Assembly: GCF_030580935.1 (NCBI RefSeq)
Contig: NZ_JAUQOM010000001.1
Location: 372,001 to 436,000 of the forward strand
Direction: 5' to 3'
DNA: 64,000 nt
From: Sphingobium cyanobacteriorum
GTDB lineage: Bacteria; Pseudomonadota; Alphaproteobacteria; Sphingomonadales; Sphingomonadaceae
Shown piece after piece: positions 56,532 through 64,000 of the stretch. Position 1 is the stretch's first letter, and every line of letters starts with the position of its first letter. The notes under the pieces were generated by a model. That model saw nothing but the letters and a program-made list of their open reading frames with translations. It was not told the DNA's origin and did no database searches. A program made the translations under genes and the position numbers.

Positions 56532-56782
56532 CCGCCCGTGACCGGGGGGAAAAGCGCGACTTCCCCCGCCGCGCCGATTACCGTGTCGAGGGGCACGAAC
56601 CGCTGGTCGATCGCCGCGCGCAATTTGACTGGATCGCCCAGAACCTGCGCATACCCACCGCCACGCGCGGCCAGCATCGCGACCAGATCGGCGACCGTGG
56701 CGTCGGGCGCGGGTCTTTCGACCTGCTCCCCGTCACGTCCCACGCCTTCACGCACCCATGCGAAATAGACAATGTTCAGCAT
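56528..56782 (-). CDS. moaD: Molybdopterin synthase sulfur carrier subunit
   Basis: 84 residues, ubiquitin-like: MLNIVYFAWVREGVG at the start, a core beta-grasp, and the C-terminal GG (PPVTGG) that is adenylated and thiocarboxylated. It pairs with MoaE. Starts four bases after the pgsA stop. Confidence 0.95.
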   Translation of the reverse strand: MLNIVYFAWVREGVGRDGEQVERPAPDATVADLVAMLAARGGGYAQVLGDPVKLRAAIDQRFVPLDTVIGAAGEVALFPPVTGG

Positions 56783-56786
56783 CGGA

Positions 56787-57365
56787 TCAGTCCATATGCC
56801 GGATGCCGACGCGCAGATAATCCCAGCCGGTAATGAGCGTAAGGATCGCCGCGGCCCAGAGCGTCAGGACGCCGACCGACTGCACGAAGGGAAATTGCGG
56901 CACCGCGCCGGCCAGGATCAAGGCGCCCAGCGCAATGATCTGGAAGGTCGTCTTCCATTTGGCGAGTCGGGAGACGGGCACCGACACCTGAAGCCCGGCC
57001 AGAAATTCGCGCAGGCCCGACACCGCGATCTCCCGCAACAGGATGATCATCGCCGCGATGATGTGCGGCCCGGCAATGTCGCGGGTCGCCGCCAGCATCA
57101 GGATCACCGCGCCGACCATGATCTTGTCCGCGATCGGATCCAGAAACACGCCCAGTTTCGACACCGTCCCCTGCGCGCGGGCCAGATAGCCGTCGAAATA
57201 GTCGGTGATGCCCATCAGGCAGTAAAGGCCGAACGCCAGCGCATAGCCGGTGGTCCAGCGCGCGCCCTGGCCCACGCCCGCCACCTCTTCGGGCCAGAGC
57301 AGGGCAACCAGCAACGGCACCGTCAGGATACGCGAAAGCGTCAGCAAATTGGGCAGCGTCAGCAT
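56787..57365 (-). CDS. pgsA: CDP-diacylglycerol-glycerol-3-phosphate 3-phosphatidyltransferase
   Basis: 192 residues from ATG 57365. It makes phosphatidylglycerol phosphate in the inner membrane. The CDP-alcohol motif is complete: GITDYFDGYLARAQGTVSKLGVFLDPIADK (DxxDG..AR..G...D...D). Four to five hydrophobic helices follow. The frame opens 20 codons upstream but the family starts at MLTLPNLLTLSRI. First gene of pgsA-moaD-moaE, an order often seen in alphaproteobacteria. Confidence 0.94.
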   Translation of the reverse strand: MLTLPNLLTLSRILTVPLLVALLWPEEVAGVGQGARWTTGYALAFGLYCLMGITDYFDGYLARAQGTVSKLGVFLDPIADKIMVGAVILMLAATRDIAGPHIIAAMIILLREIAVSGLREFLAGLQVSVPVSRLAKWKTTFQIIALGALILAGAVPQFPFVQSVGVLTLWAAAILTLITGWDYLRVGIRHMD

Positions 57366-57498
57366 TGCGGCGAACTGCCACAGTCCGGCCCCATGCACAA
57401 GCAGGCGGTGGTGGTCCATGCGCAACCCATTGGACAGGGGCGGCGGCAGCCGCTAGACCCCGCCCCGGTCGCTAACGGGAAAGAAGACGCCCTCATCC

Positions 57499-58809
57499 AT
57501 GCAAGCCTCTCTCAGGCTCTTGAACAAGCGCCGTTTTTTGCCGCTTTTCATCACCCAGCTCCTTGGTGCGTTCAACGACAATCTGTTCAAGAACGCGATG
57601 GTCCTGTTCGTGGTCTATCAGGTCTATAATGACGAAAGATCGGAAACCTGGTTCAGCGCGCTGGCGACAGGAATATTCATATTGCCTTTCTTCCTGATGT
57701 CGGCGCTGTCGGGCCAACTGGCCGACCAGCGTGACAAGGCGGTCATCATCCGCTGGGTGAAAGCGGCTGAAATCGGCATCATGATCGTCGGCGCGGTCGG
57801 GCTGGCGCTGATCTGGAGCGGCATTGCGGTCCATACGCTGGCGATCCCGCTGCTGCTGGCCGCCCTGTTCGCCATGGGCATCCATTCGACCTTCTTCGGG
57901 CCGATCAAATATGCGATCCTGCCCCAGCATCTGCATGATGATGAGGTATTGGGCGGCACCGGGCTGGTGGAAGCAGGCACCTATATCGCGATCCTGGCCG
58001 GCACGATCCTGGCCGGGCTGATCCCGATCGAGGTGGCGGCCGTGGGCATCATCGTCACCGCGCTGATCGGCTATGCCGCCGGGCGCAAGGTTCCATCCGC
58101 GCCGTCGCTGCTGGAAACGCAGCCGATCGATTTCCACATCATCCGCTCGTCGGTCGCGCTGGTCCGGGGCACGATGCACATCCGTCGGCTGTTCCTGGCG
58201 ATCATGGCGATCAGCCTGTTCTGGGCGGTCGGATCGATCCTGTTCATCCAGTTCCCGCCGCTGGTGAAGAATGTGCTGACCGCCGACAAGCCGGTCGCCA
58301 GCCTGTTCCTGGCCATCTTCTCGATCGGTATCGCGATCGGATCGATCGCGATCAACCGGCTGCTCCAGGGCCATGTGTCGGCCAAATATGCGCCCGTATC
58401 GGTGATCGGCATGGGCGTGTGCATCGTCGCATTCCATATCGTGTGCGACCTGTGGACGCCGGCGCCGCCCGGACAGATGCTGTCCTTCGCCGGTTTCCTG
58501 GCCCATCCGCTGGCGATCCCGCTGTCGCTCTGCCTGCTGGGGGTCGCGACATTCGGCGGCATGTTCGTGGTGCCGCTTTACGCCTTCCTCACCACCACGG
58601 TCGAAAAATGCGAGGCGGCGCGCACCGTGGCGGCCAATAATATCGTCAATTCGGGCGCGATGGTGATCGGATCGCTCTGCGCCATTGGCCTGAGCATCGC
58701 GGGCGTATCGGTGGTGATGCAGTTGCTGCTGGTCGCGATCCTGACACTGCCCTGCGCCGCGATGGCGTGGAAGCTGCACAAGGCCTGTGACGGCCCCCTA
58801 TGCCATTGA
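57499..58809 (+). CDS. MFS transporter, LplT-like
   Basis: 436 residues, about twelve hydrophobic helices. Starts MQASLRLLNKRRFLPLFITQLLGAFNDNLFKNAMVLFVVYQV; the QLLGAFNDNLFKNAM block and DQRDKAVIIRWVKAAEIGIM are typical of LplT/Aas-linked lysophospholipid transporters and their relatives. In other genomes the MFS half is fused to acyltransferase domains; here it stands alone. Substrate not shown. Divergent from pgsA by 133 bases. Confidence 0.88.
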   Translation: MQASLRLLNKRRFLPLFITQLLGAFNDNLFKNAMVLFVVYQVYNDERSETWFSALATGIFILPFFLMSALSGQLADQRDKAVIIRWVKAAEIGIMIVGAVGLALIWSGIAVHTLAIPLLLAALFAMGIHSTFFGPIKYAILPQHLHDDEVLGGTGLVEAGTYIAILAGTILAGLIPIEVAAVGIIVTALIGYAAGRKVPSAPSLLETQPIDFHIIRSSVALVRGTMHIRRLFLAIMAISLFWAVGSILFIQFPPLVKNVLTADKPVASLFLAIFSIGIAIGSIAINRLLQGHVSAKYAPVSVIGMGVCIVAFHIVCDLWTPAPPGQMLSFAGFLAHPLAIPLSLCLLGVATFGGMFVVPLYAFLTTTVEKCEAARTVAANNIVNSGAMVIGSLCAIGLSIAGVSVVMQLLLVAILTLPCAAMAWKLHKACDGPLCH

Positions 58810-58823
58810 AGCGCGGAAGCGGG

Positions 58824-59021
58824 TTAGAAAATGAAGCTGTAGAAGGCGGTGAAGAACGCCGCGAAGCTGAGGCCGAACAGCTTCCAGTCGCTGTCGTCAT
58901 CATGAATCCGCTTCCTGCGCGCCGGCATATCCTCCGCCACCCGCAGCACATGGGCGGGCAGCCGCTGGCGGAAGGGATGGCGGGCCGATTCGGTGGTGAG
59001 GACAAGGGCTCGGTTTCGCAT
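58824..59021 (-). CDS. Small putative membrane protein
   Basis: 65 residues: MRNRALVLTTESARHPFRQRLPAH, a basic middle (MPARRKRIHDDDSDW), and one C-terminal hydrophobic helix (LFGLSFAAFFTAFYSFIF). Short genes with a charged body and a C-terminal helix of this kind are common beside cell-envelope genes in sphingomonads. No Shine-Dalgarno; the frame is protein-like at its C-terminal end only. It is divergent from the penicillin-binding protein and shares a promoter region with a possible CtrA site. Confidence 0.55.
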   Translation of the reverse strand: MRNRALVLTTESARHPFRQRLPAHVLRVAEDMPARRKRIHDDDSDWKLFGLSFAAFFTAFYSFIF

Positions 59022-59030
59022 GATGTTTGG

Positions 59031-59045
59031 TTAACGCAAAATTTA
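59031..59045. promoter_or_regulatory. Possible CtrA box
   Basis: TTAA (59031-59034), seven bases, TTTA (59042-59045): one mismatch from TTAA-N7-TTAA. It lies 10 bases upstream of the small membrane protein start and about 85 bases before the penicillin-binding protein. Confidence 0.35.
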
Positions 59046-59081
59046 CCATATCGACCAGTGCTTTTCATGGTTAATGCGGCC

Positions 59082-59100
59082 CTGTCCCGGCGCGGGACAG
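59082..59100. promoter_or_regulatory. Palindrome upstream of the penicillin-binding protein
   Basis: CTGTCCCG (59082-59089), GCG, CGGGACAG (59093-59100): perfect 8-bp arms about 30 bases before the ATG at 59130. TTGACT follows at 59103. Operator or leader hairpin. Confidence 0.45.
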
Positions 59101-59129
59101 ACTTGACTGTATGATATGAATAATACAGC

Positions 59130-61187
59130 ATGACCGAACCGATGCCCGATTCCGCCCCCATCGATCCTGCGGACCTGCCGCCGCGCACATTCGGCGCCGG
59201 TCCGCCCAGCGCCTTTGCGCCGCCCACACCCTGGCGACGACGGTTGCAGATATTCGGCTGGATCGTGGCGGCGGGCCTTGCCGTGCTGATGATCCTGATC
59301 GCCTGGCTGGCGGTGACGGCCCCGCTGTCCCGATCCCTGAAGCCGATCGCGCCGCCCGCGATCAGCCTGATGTCGGCGGACGGCCACCTGATCGCGCGCC
59401 GCGGATCGGTGATCGACAGGCCGGTGACGATGGCGGAGCTGCCCGATCATGTGCCCCAGGCCTTCATGGCGATCGAGGACCGCCGTTTCCAGAGCCATTG
59501 GGGCGTCGATCCGCGCGGTATCGCGCGGGCCATGTGGCACAACCTCTGGTCCGACGGGGCATCGCAGGGCGGCAGCACCATCACCCAGCAACTGGCCAAG
59601 GGAGTATTCCTCTCCAGCGACCGTACCTTCGGCCGCAAGGCGCGCGAGGCGCTGATCGCGGTCTGGCTGGAGGTCTGGCTGACCAAGAACCAGATCATGG
59701 AGAGATATCTTTCCAACGTCTATTTCGGCGACAATATCTATGGCCTGCGCGCGGCCGCGCGCCATTATTTCAACCGATCGCCCGAACGGCTGACCATCCC
59801 GCAGGCGGCGATGCTGGCGGGACTGCTTAAGGCGCCGTCGCGGCTGGCGCCCACCAGCAACCTGAAAGGCGCGCGGGCCCGCGCCGCGCTGGTGACGCAG
59901 GCGATGGTCGACGCAGGCTATATCACGCAGGCCGAGCGCAATGCCCTGCCCCCCGCCCGGCTGGACGTGCATGATGAACCGGACGCGACCAGCGGCACCT
60001 ATTTCGCCGACTGGGTGCTGCCGCAGGCGCGCGACCGCGCCGGCGCGGTCTATGGCGAGCAGGAGATCGCGACCACGCTGGACTGGCGCATCCAGCGGCT
60101 GGCCGAGGCCGCCATACGGCGCGCGCCACTGGGCGGGGCGCAGGCCGCGCTGGTGGCGATGAAGCCCGACGGCAGCGTCGTCGCCATGGTCGGTGGCAAG
60201 AATTACGCCAGAAGCAGCTTCAACCGCGCGGTGCAGGCCCGGCGCCAGCCCGGATCGACGTTCAAGCTGTTCGTCTATCTCGCCGCCTTTCGCGCCGGCA
60301 TGATGCCCGACGACATGATCGACGACATACCGATCACCACCGGCACCTATCGCCCGGCCAATCATGGCGGCAAATATCGCGGGCGCATCACCCTGCGCCA
60401 GGCTTTCGCCGCGTCGAGCAACGTGGCGGCGGTGCGCCTGACCCAGAAGGTCGGCGTCGACAAGGTCATCAAGGTGGCGCGCGACCTGGGCGTCACCGCG
60501 CCGCTGACGCAGGATCTGAGCCTGGCGCTGGGCACGTCGGAAATCCCGCTGATCGAACTGGTCGAAGCCTATGCGGCGGTTGCGGCCGGAAGCTATCCGG
60601 TGGTCGCCCATGGCCTGCCGCCGGAGGAACAGGGCTGGTTCGAGAAACTGATCCAGCGCCAGCGCCATTTCAGCGACGATCAACTGGAAATGATCCGCGA
60701 TCTGCTGTCCTCCGCCGCCAATCGCGGCACCGGCAGCGCGGCGGCGCTGCGCACCAGCACCTTTGGCAAGACCGGCACGACGCAGGACAGCCGCGACGCC
60801 ATCTTCGTGGGCTATGCCGGAGGGCTGGTGACGGCGGTATGGATCGGCAATGACGACAACGCCCCCCTGCCCGGCGGCGCGGCCGGCGGCGGCGTGCCCG
60901 CGCGCATATGGCGCAATTTCATGAGCGGCGCGATCAACGAGCCGGTCGAAGACATGTCGGACGCCGAACAGGACCCCGACCTGGTCAACGCCATCGCCAA
61001 TGTCGCGGTGGAAACGGGCATCGGCAATATCGGGCTGGGCGTCGATGAAGGCGGGATGACGGTGAATATCGGCCCGAACCAGATCCGCATCCCGACCGAC
61101 CAGCCGCTGCCCCTGCCCCCGCAGCAGGACGCGCCGCCGCCGCGCATCGCCCCGACCCAGCCGGAAGGCGAGGACAGCGGACCATAA
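59130..61187 (+). CDS. Class A penicillin-binding protein (PBP1a/1c-like transglycosylase-transpeptidase)
   Basis: 685 residues. Cytoplasmic tail, one transmembrane helix (about 42-65), then the GT51 glycosyltransferase domain (AIEDRRFQSHWGVD with catalytic Glu, GGSTITQQLAK, ERYLSNVYFGDNIYGLRAAARHYF as blocks) and the transpeptidase domain with SxxK PGSTFKLFVYLAAF, SxN as SSN, and KTGT in FGKTGTTQDSRDA. It polymerises and cross-links peptidoglycan. The C-terminal Pro/Gln-rich tail is probably disordered. Confidence 0.95.
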   Translation: MTEPMPDSAPIDPADLPPRTFGAGPPSAFAPPTPWRRRLQIFGWIVAAGLAVLMILIAWLAVTAPLSRSLKPIAPPAISLMSADGHLIARRGSVIDRPVTMAELPDHVPQAFMAIEDRRFQSHWGVDPRGIARAMWHNLWSDGASQGGSTITQQLAKGVFLSSDRTFGRKAREALIAVWLEVWLTKNQIMERYLSNVYFGDNIYGLRAAARHYFNRSPERLTIPQAAMLAGLLKAPSRLAPTSNLKGARARAALVTQAMVDAGYITQAERNALPPARLDVHDEPDATSGTYFADWVLPQARDRAGAVYGEQEIATTLDWRIQRLAEAAIRRAPLGGAQAALVAMKPDGSVVAMVGGKNYARSSFNRAVQARRQPGSTFKLFVYLAAFRAGMMPDDMIDDIPITTGTYRPANHGGKYRGRITLRQAFAASSNVAAVRLTQKVGVDKVIKVARDLGVTAPLTQDLSLALGTSEIPLIELVEAYAAVAAGSYPVVAHGLPPEEQGWFEKLIQRQRHFSDDQLEMIRDLLSSAANRGTGSAAALRTSTFGKTGTTQDSRDAIFVGYAGGLVTAVWIGNDDNAPLPGGAAGGGVPARIWRNFMSGAINEPVEDMSDAEQDPDLVNAIANVAVETGIGNIGLGVDEGGMTVNIGPNQIRIPTDQPLPLPPQQDAPPPRIAPTQPEGEDSGP

Positions 61188-61375
61188 TCCTCCATTATGG
61201 CGGCCAAGTCTGTGTGCGCCCATGCGTGAGACGGGTAAATATTGATAGAGTATAGTTAACGGCATCATCCGATGTGGATTGATCGCTTCGTCGCGTAAAC
61301 CATTGACGAAAGCAGCTTTCACTACGACACTCATCTGCCGACAGGGGCGGATGGTCCGATTCAAAAGGTCGCGCG
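61188..61375. promoter_or_regulatory. Intergenic region before the GAF kinase
   Basis: 188 bases with no gene, A/T-rich in the middle (ATATTGATAGAGTATAGTTAAC). TTGACG at 61303 could be a -35 of a kinase promoter; no convincing -10 follows. Confidence 0.35.
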
Positions 61376-63085
61376 ATGCGTAGGCAGGCAGATGATCAAT
61401 TGCATTCAGAGCAGAAGGCTCTGGCCGCGCGCTGGACCCTTGCCGCCGAAGCCATAGAGGCGCTGGCCGGCGCCCGATCAATCGATGCGATCGTCGCGGT
61501 GCTGCGCGCCTTTGCCCGGCGCGCGGTGGGCGCGGACGGCATCGCCGTGGTGCTGCGCGACGAGGATAAATGCCATTATGTCGCCGAAGATGCGATGGAG
61601 CCGCTCTGGGCGGGCCAGCGCTTCCCGATGCAGCGCTGCGTGTCCGGCTGGACCATGCTGAACCAGCAAACCGCGGTGATCCCCGATGTGTTCATGGACC
61701 CGCGTGTTCCGGTCGACGGCTATCGCACCACCTTCGTGCGTTCGATGATCATGGTGCCGATCGGGCGCGTGGAGCCGATCGCGGCGGTAGGCGCCTATTG
61801 GTCGGAAGCCGGGGCGCCGACCGACAACCAGATCGCGTTGCTGGAGGCGCTGGCGCGCGCCGCCTCCACCGCGCTGGAAAATGGGCGGCTGTTCGCATCA
61901 CTCGAAGCGCTCAACCTGCAACTCAATGACCGGGTGCATGAACGCACCAGGGATCTGGAAAAGTCGCAGGACACGCTGCGCCAAATCCAGAAGATGGAGA
62001 TATTGGGCCAGTTGACCGGCCATGTCGCGCATGATTTCAACAATCTGCTGACCCCGATCATCGGCGGGCTGGACCGGATCCTGACCGGCAATATCAGCCC
62101 GGAAGCCACCGCGAAGGCGGGAGCGCTGGCGATGCAGGCCGCTGAAACCGCACAGACGCTGGTGCAGCGGTTGCTCGCCTTTTCGCGCCGCCAGTCGCTG
62201 ATGCCGACGGCCGTTCATTTGCCCGACCTGATCGACGGGATGCAGGCCCTGCTGGCCAGCACCCTGGGGCCGCGCATCAACCTGTTGATCGACGTGCCGC
62301 CGTCGCTGCCGCCGGTCCATGCCGACAGCCATCAACTGGAGCTGGCGATCCTCAACCTGGTGGTCAACGCCCGCGACGCCATGCCCGAAGGCGGCACGCT
62401 CCATATCGAGGCCGAGCGGCGCGAGCGCAACCTGCCCGCCCCGCTTGCCCCCCGTCCCTATATTTGCCTGACCATAGCCGATACAGGCGTGGGCATGACG
62501 CCTGCGGTCAGGGAGGCGGCGACCGAACCGTTTTTCACGACCAAGCCGACGGGCCATGGCACGGGGCTGGGCCTGTCGATGGCGCACGGACTGGCGGGGC
62601 AGTTGGGCGGCGTGCTGGAGATCGACAGCGAAATCGGCAAGGGCACCGAAGTGCAATTCTGGCTGCCGGTCGAGAAGCCGGGGCCTGCGCCCGCGCAGGG
62701 CGAACCCGGCGCGGCGACGCAAGGCCCGTTCCAGGGCAAGGTGCTGCTGGTCGATGACAATGCCCTGGTGCGCAACAGCACGCGCGAGATGCTGACCGAC
62801 ATGGGCTATGACGTGGTCGACATCGATCATGCCGAACTGGCGCTGAGCATGATCGAGGCGGGATACAAGCCCGCCATTGTCATTACCGATCATATCATGC
62901 CCGGCATGACCGGCGCGGAACTGGCGCTGCGGTTGCGGGTGGACCATCCGCAAATCGCGGTCATGATCATATCGGGCTATCAGGGCATCGACCTGATCGC
63001 GCCCGACATCGTGCGCCTGTCGAAACCATTCCGGCGGACCCATCTGCAAGCCAGCATAGCCGCGGCGCTGGCCCAGGCGGCGTAA
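61376..63085 (+). CDS. Hybrid histidine kinase with GAF domain and receiver
   Basis: 569 residues, no membrane helix. GAF domain about 30-175 (VGADGIAVVLRDEDKCHYVAEDAMEPLWAGQRFPMQRCVSGW as a block), coiled coil, HisKA with GHVAHDFNNLLTPI (acceptor H219), ATPase domain (LNLVVNARDAMPEGG, GTGLGLSMAHGLAGQ), receiver with VDDNALVRNS and acceptor Asp in VITDHIMPGM. Its kinase core and receiver are like those of the kinase at 47464. Partner unknown. Confidence 0.9.
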   Translation: MRRQADDQLHSEQKALAARWTLAAEAIEALAGARSIDAIVAVLRAFARRAVGADGIAVVLRDEDKCHYVAEDAMEPLWAGQRFPMQRCVSGWTMLNQQTAVIPDVFMDPRVPVDGYRTTFVRSMIMVPIGRVEPIAAVGAYWSEAGAPTDNQIALLEALARAASTALENGRLFASLEALNLQLNDRVHERTRDLEKSQDTLRQIQKMEILGQLTGHVAHDFNNLLTPIIGGLDRILTGNISPEATAKAGALAMQAAETAQTLVQRLLAFSRRQSLMPTAVHLPDLIDGMQALLASTLGPRINLLIDVPPSLPPVHADSHQLELAILNLVVNARDAMPEGGTLHIEAERRERNLPAPLAPRPYICLTIADTGVGMTPAVREAATEPFFTTKPTGHGTGLGLSMAHGLAGQLGGVLEIDSEIGKGTEVQFWLPVEKPGPAPAQGEPGAATQGPFQGKVLLVDDNALVRNSTREMLTDMGYDVVDIDHAELALSMIEAGYKPAIVITDHIMPGMTGAELALRLRVDHPQIAVMIISGYQGIDLIAPDIVRLSKPFRRTHLQASIAAALAQAA

Positions 63086-63163
63086 GCGCAAACGTTCCGA
63101 CCAGCACCCATGCGCATGGGTCAGGATCGTCGCCTTCCGATATTGGGCATGCCTTGCGAAACG

Positions 63164-63197
63164 GGCGGTCATCCCCGTGGGGACGGGAATGACCGCC
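63164..63197. terminator. Hairpin between convergent genes, REP-like
   Basis: GGCGGTCAT (63164-63172) pairs with ATGACCGCC (63189-63197), and CCCGT (63174-63178) with ACGGG (63183-63187); loop GGGG. GTCAT/ATGAC arms around CCCG/CGGG resemble a common alphaproteobacterial REP. It separates stops at 63085 and 63274. Confidence 0.7.
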
Positions 63198-63273
63198 TGC
63201 CTGCCTGAAGCCCGATGACGCAACTTTGCTTCGTCCTTGCAAGCGGCGTGGGTCAGTCGGCCGTCATCCCGTG

Positions 63274-64000
63274 CTAAACCGCCTGCCCCGCTGCCCAGCC
63301 ACTGGCCCAGGCCCATTGGAAATTATAGCCGCCCAGCCAGCCGGTAACGTCCACCGCTTCGCCAATGGCGTAGAGGCCCGGCGCTTTCGTCGCCTCCATG
63401 GTGCGGGAGGAGAGGCCGGCGGTGGCGATGCCGCCGACGGTGACTTCGGCCTTGGCATAGCCTTCGGTGCCCGATGGCGTGAACGGCCAGTCGGACAGGC
63501 GCGCCGCAACCTGCCGCAGGGTCCTGTCGGACAGGTTGCCCACTTCGCCCTGCACCCCGATCCGTTCGAGCAGCGTGTCGGCCAGCCGTTCGGTCAACGC
63601 CTGGCCCAGCACCCGGCGCAGGCTGGTGCGCGGACGGTCGCGCTTTTGCGCGAGCAGCCAGTCGGCCGGGCGATCGGGCAGGAAATCGACCTGGATCGCG
63701 GTGCGATGCTGCCAATAGCTGCTGATCTGGAGCATCGCCGGGCCGGACAGGCCGCGATGAGTGAAGAGCGCGGCTTCACGGAAACGGGTCTTGTTCCAGC
63801 GTACCGCAACATCGGCCGACACACCGGACAACGACTGGAACAGCAACTCATCCGGTCCCAGAGTGAAGGGCACCAAAGCCGGGCGCGGCTGGACCACCGC
63901 CAGGCCGAATTGCCGCGCGACATCATAGGCGAAGCCGGTGGCGCCCATTTTCGGGATGGACGGCCCGCCAGTCGCCAGCACCAGCGCAGGCGCGCGATGT
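63274..64000 (-). CDS. HI0933-family NAD(P)/FAD-dependent oxidoreductase (N-terminus outside window)
   Basis: The frame runs off the right edge, so only the C-terminal ~240 residues are seen. ALVLATGGPSIPKMGATGFAYDVARQFGLAV, FTHRGLSGPAMLQISSYW, FTPSGTEGYAKAEVTVGGIATAGLSSRTMEATKAPGLYAIGEAVDVTGWLGGYNFQWAWASGWAAG (given as conserved blocks) are the HI0933/YhiN pattern. The flavin-binding Rossmann fold is mostly outside. Function of the family is uncertain. Confidence 0.92.
   Translation of the reverse strand, partial: HRAPALVLATGGPSIPKMGATGFAYDVARQFGLAVVQPRPALVPFTLGPDELLFQSLSGVSADVAVRWNKTRFREAALFTHRGLSGPAMLQISSYWQHRTAIQVDFLPDRPADWLLAQKRDRPRTSLRRVLGQALTERLADTLLERIGVQGEVGNLSDRTLRQVAARLSDWPFTPSGTEGYAKAEVTVGGIATAGLSSRTMEATKAPGLYAIGEAVDVTGWLGGYNFQWAWASGWAAGQAV

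Noticed and set aside
59043..61481. 812-codon frame opposite the penicillin-binding protein
   Set aside because: Antisense to all GT51 and transpeptidase motifs; no recognisable domain.

Overview
The window is a G+C-rich chromosomal segment of an alphaproteobacterium, most likely a sphingomonad (Sphingobium/Sphingomonas type). The evidence is a CcrM-type adenine methyltransferase, a pyruvate dehydrogenase E1 beta subunit with its own lipoyl domain, the order eno-ftsB-pdhA-pdhB, DUF4170 and DUF2794 proteins, a TorF-like porin, and carA/yqeY/dnaG/rpoD synteny. This is inference from gene content; no database was searched. There is no rRNA, prophage, integrase or CRISPR array. One tRNA (Gly, anticodon CCC) is present.

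Layout. 1-2053: end of a Tad-pilus minor pilin operon (VWA/TadG-like, cut by the window edge, then two TadE-like pseudopilins). 2093-6433 (minus): eno, ftsB, pdhA, pdhB. 6662-8932: membrane-anchored small proteins of YqjD/YqjE/DUF3618 type, then a DUF4170 gene behind a hairpin that can hide its Shine-Dalgarno. 9111-15495 (minus): carA, rraB, a small lipoprotein and carB with overlapping start/stop codons, then greA and a rhomboid protease. 15650-20561: yqeY, a DUF559 nuclease boxed between inverted palindromic repeats, dnaG, rpoD. 20716-26621: a MoxR ATPase and a CoxE-like VWA protein separated by a GFA protein, a secreted protein and a soluble chemoreceptor. 26769-35701: anmK, tyrS, a PilZ protein, recG, sdhE, mfd.

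35723-44129 is more variable: a GSCFA protein with coiled-coil tail, a SAM methyltransferase, secreted unknowns, a TorF-like porin, MAPEG, an ArsR regulator with an 18-bp perfect palindrome at its start, ccrM behind a dense cluster of its own GANTC sites, folP, and three less G+C-rich unknown genes. 44240-53470: L,D-transpeptidase, ilvD, tRNA-Gly, a double-PAS hybrid kinase, an alpha/beta hydrolase, a nitronate-monooxygenase-like flavoprotein, a DUF2157 membrane protein and a 520-bp repeat-rich gap. 53470-64000: cysE, a TauE/SafE exporter, oxyR, pgsA-moaD-moaE, an LplT-like MFS protein, a class A penicillin-binding protein, a GAF hybrid kinase and the end of a flavoprotein cut by the window edge.

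Most genes are housekeeping: central carbon metabolism, pyrimidine/arginine precursors, replication and repair, cell wall, molybdopterin, sulfur and peroxide response. The two strongest unusual signals are a REP-like palindromic family present once around a DUF559 nuclease (dnaG upstream region) and once as an empty inverted pair (mfd upstream region), and seven GANTC sites in 153 bp upstream of ccrM.
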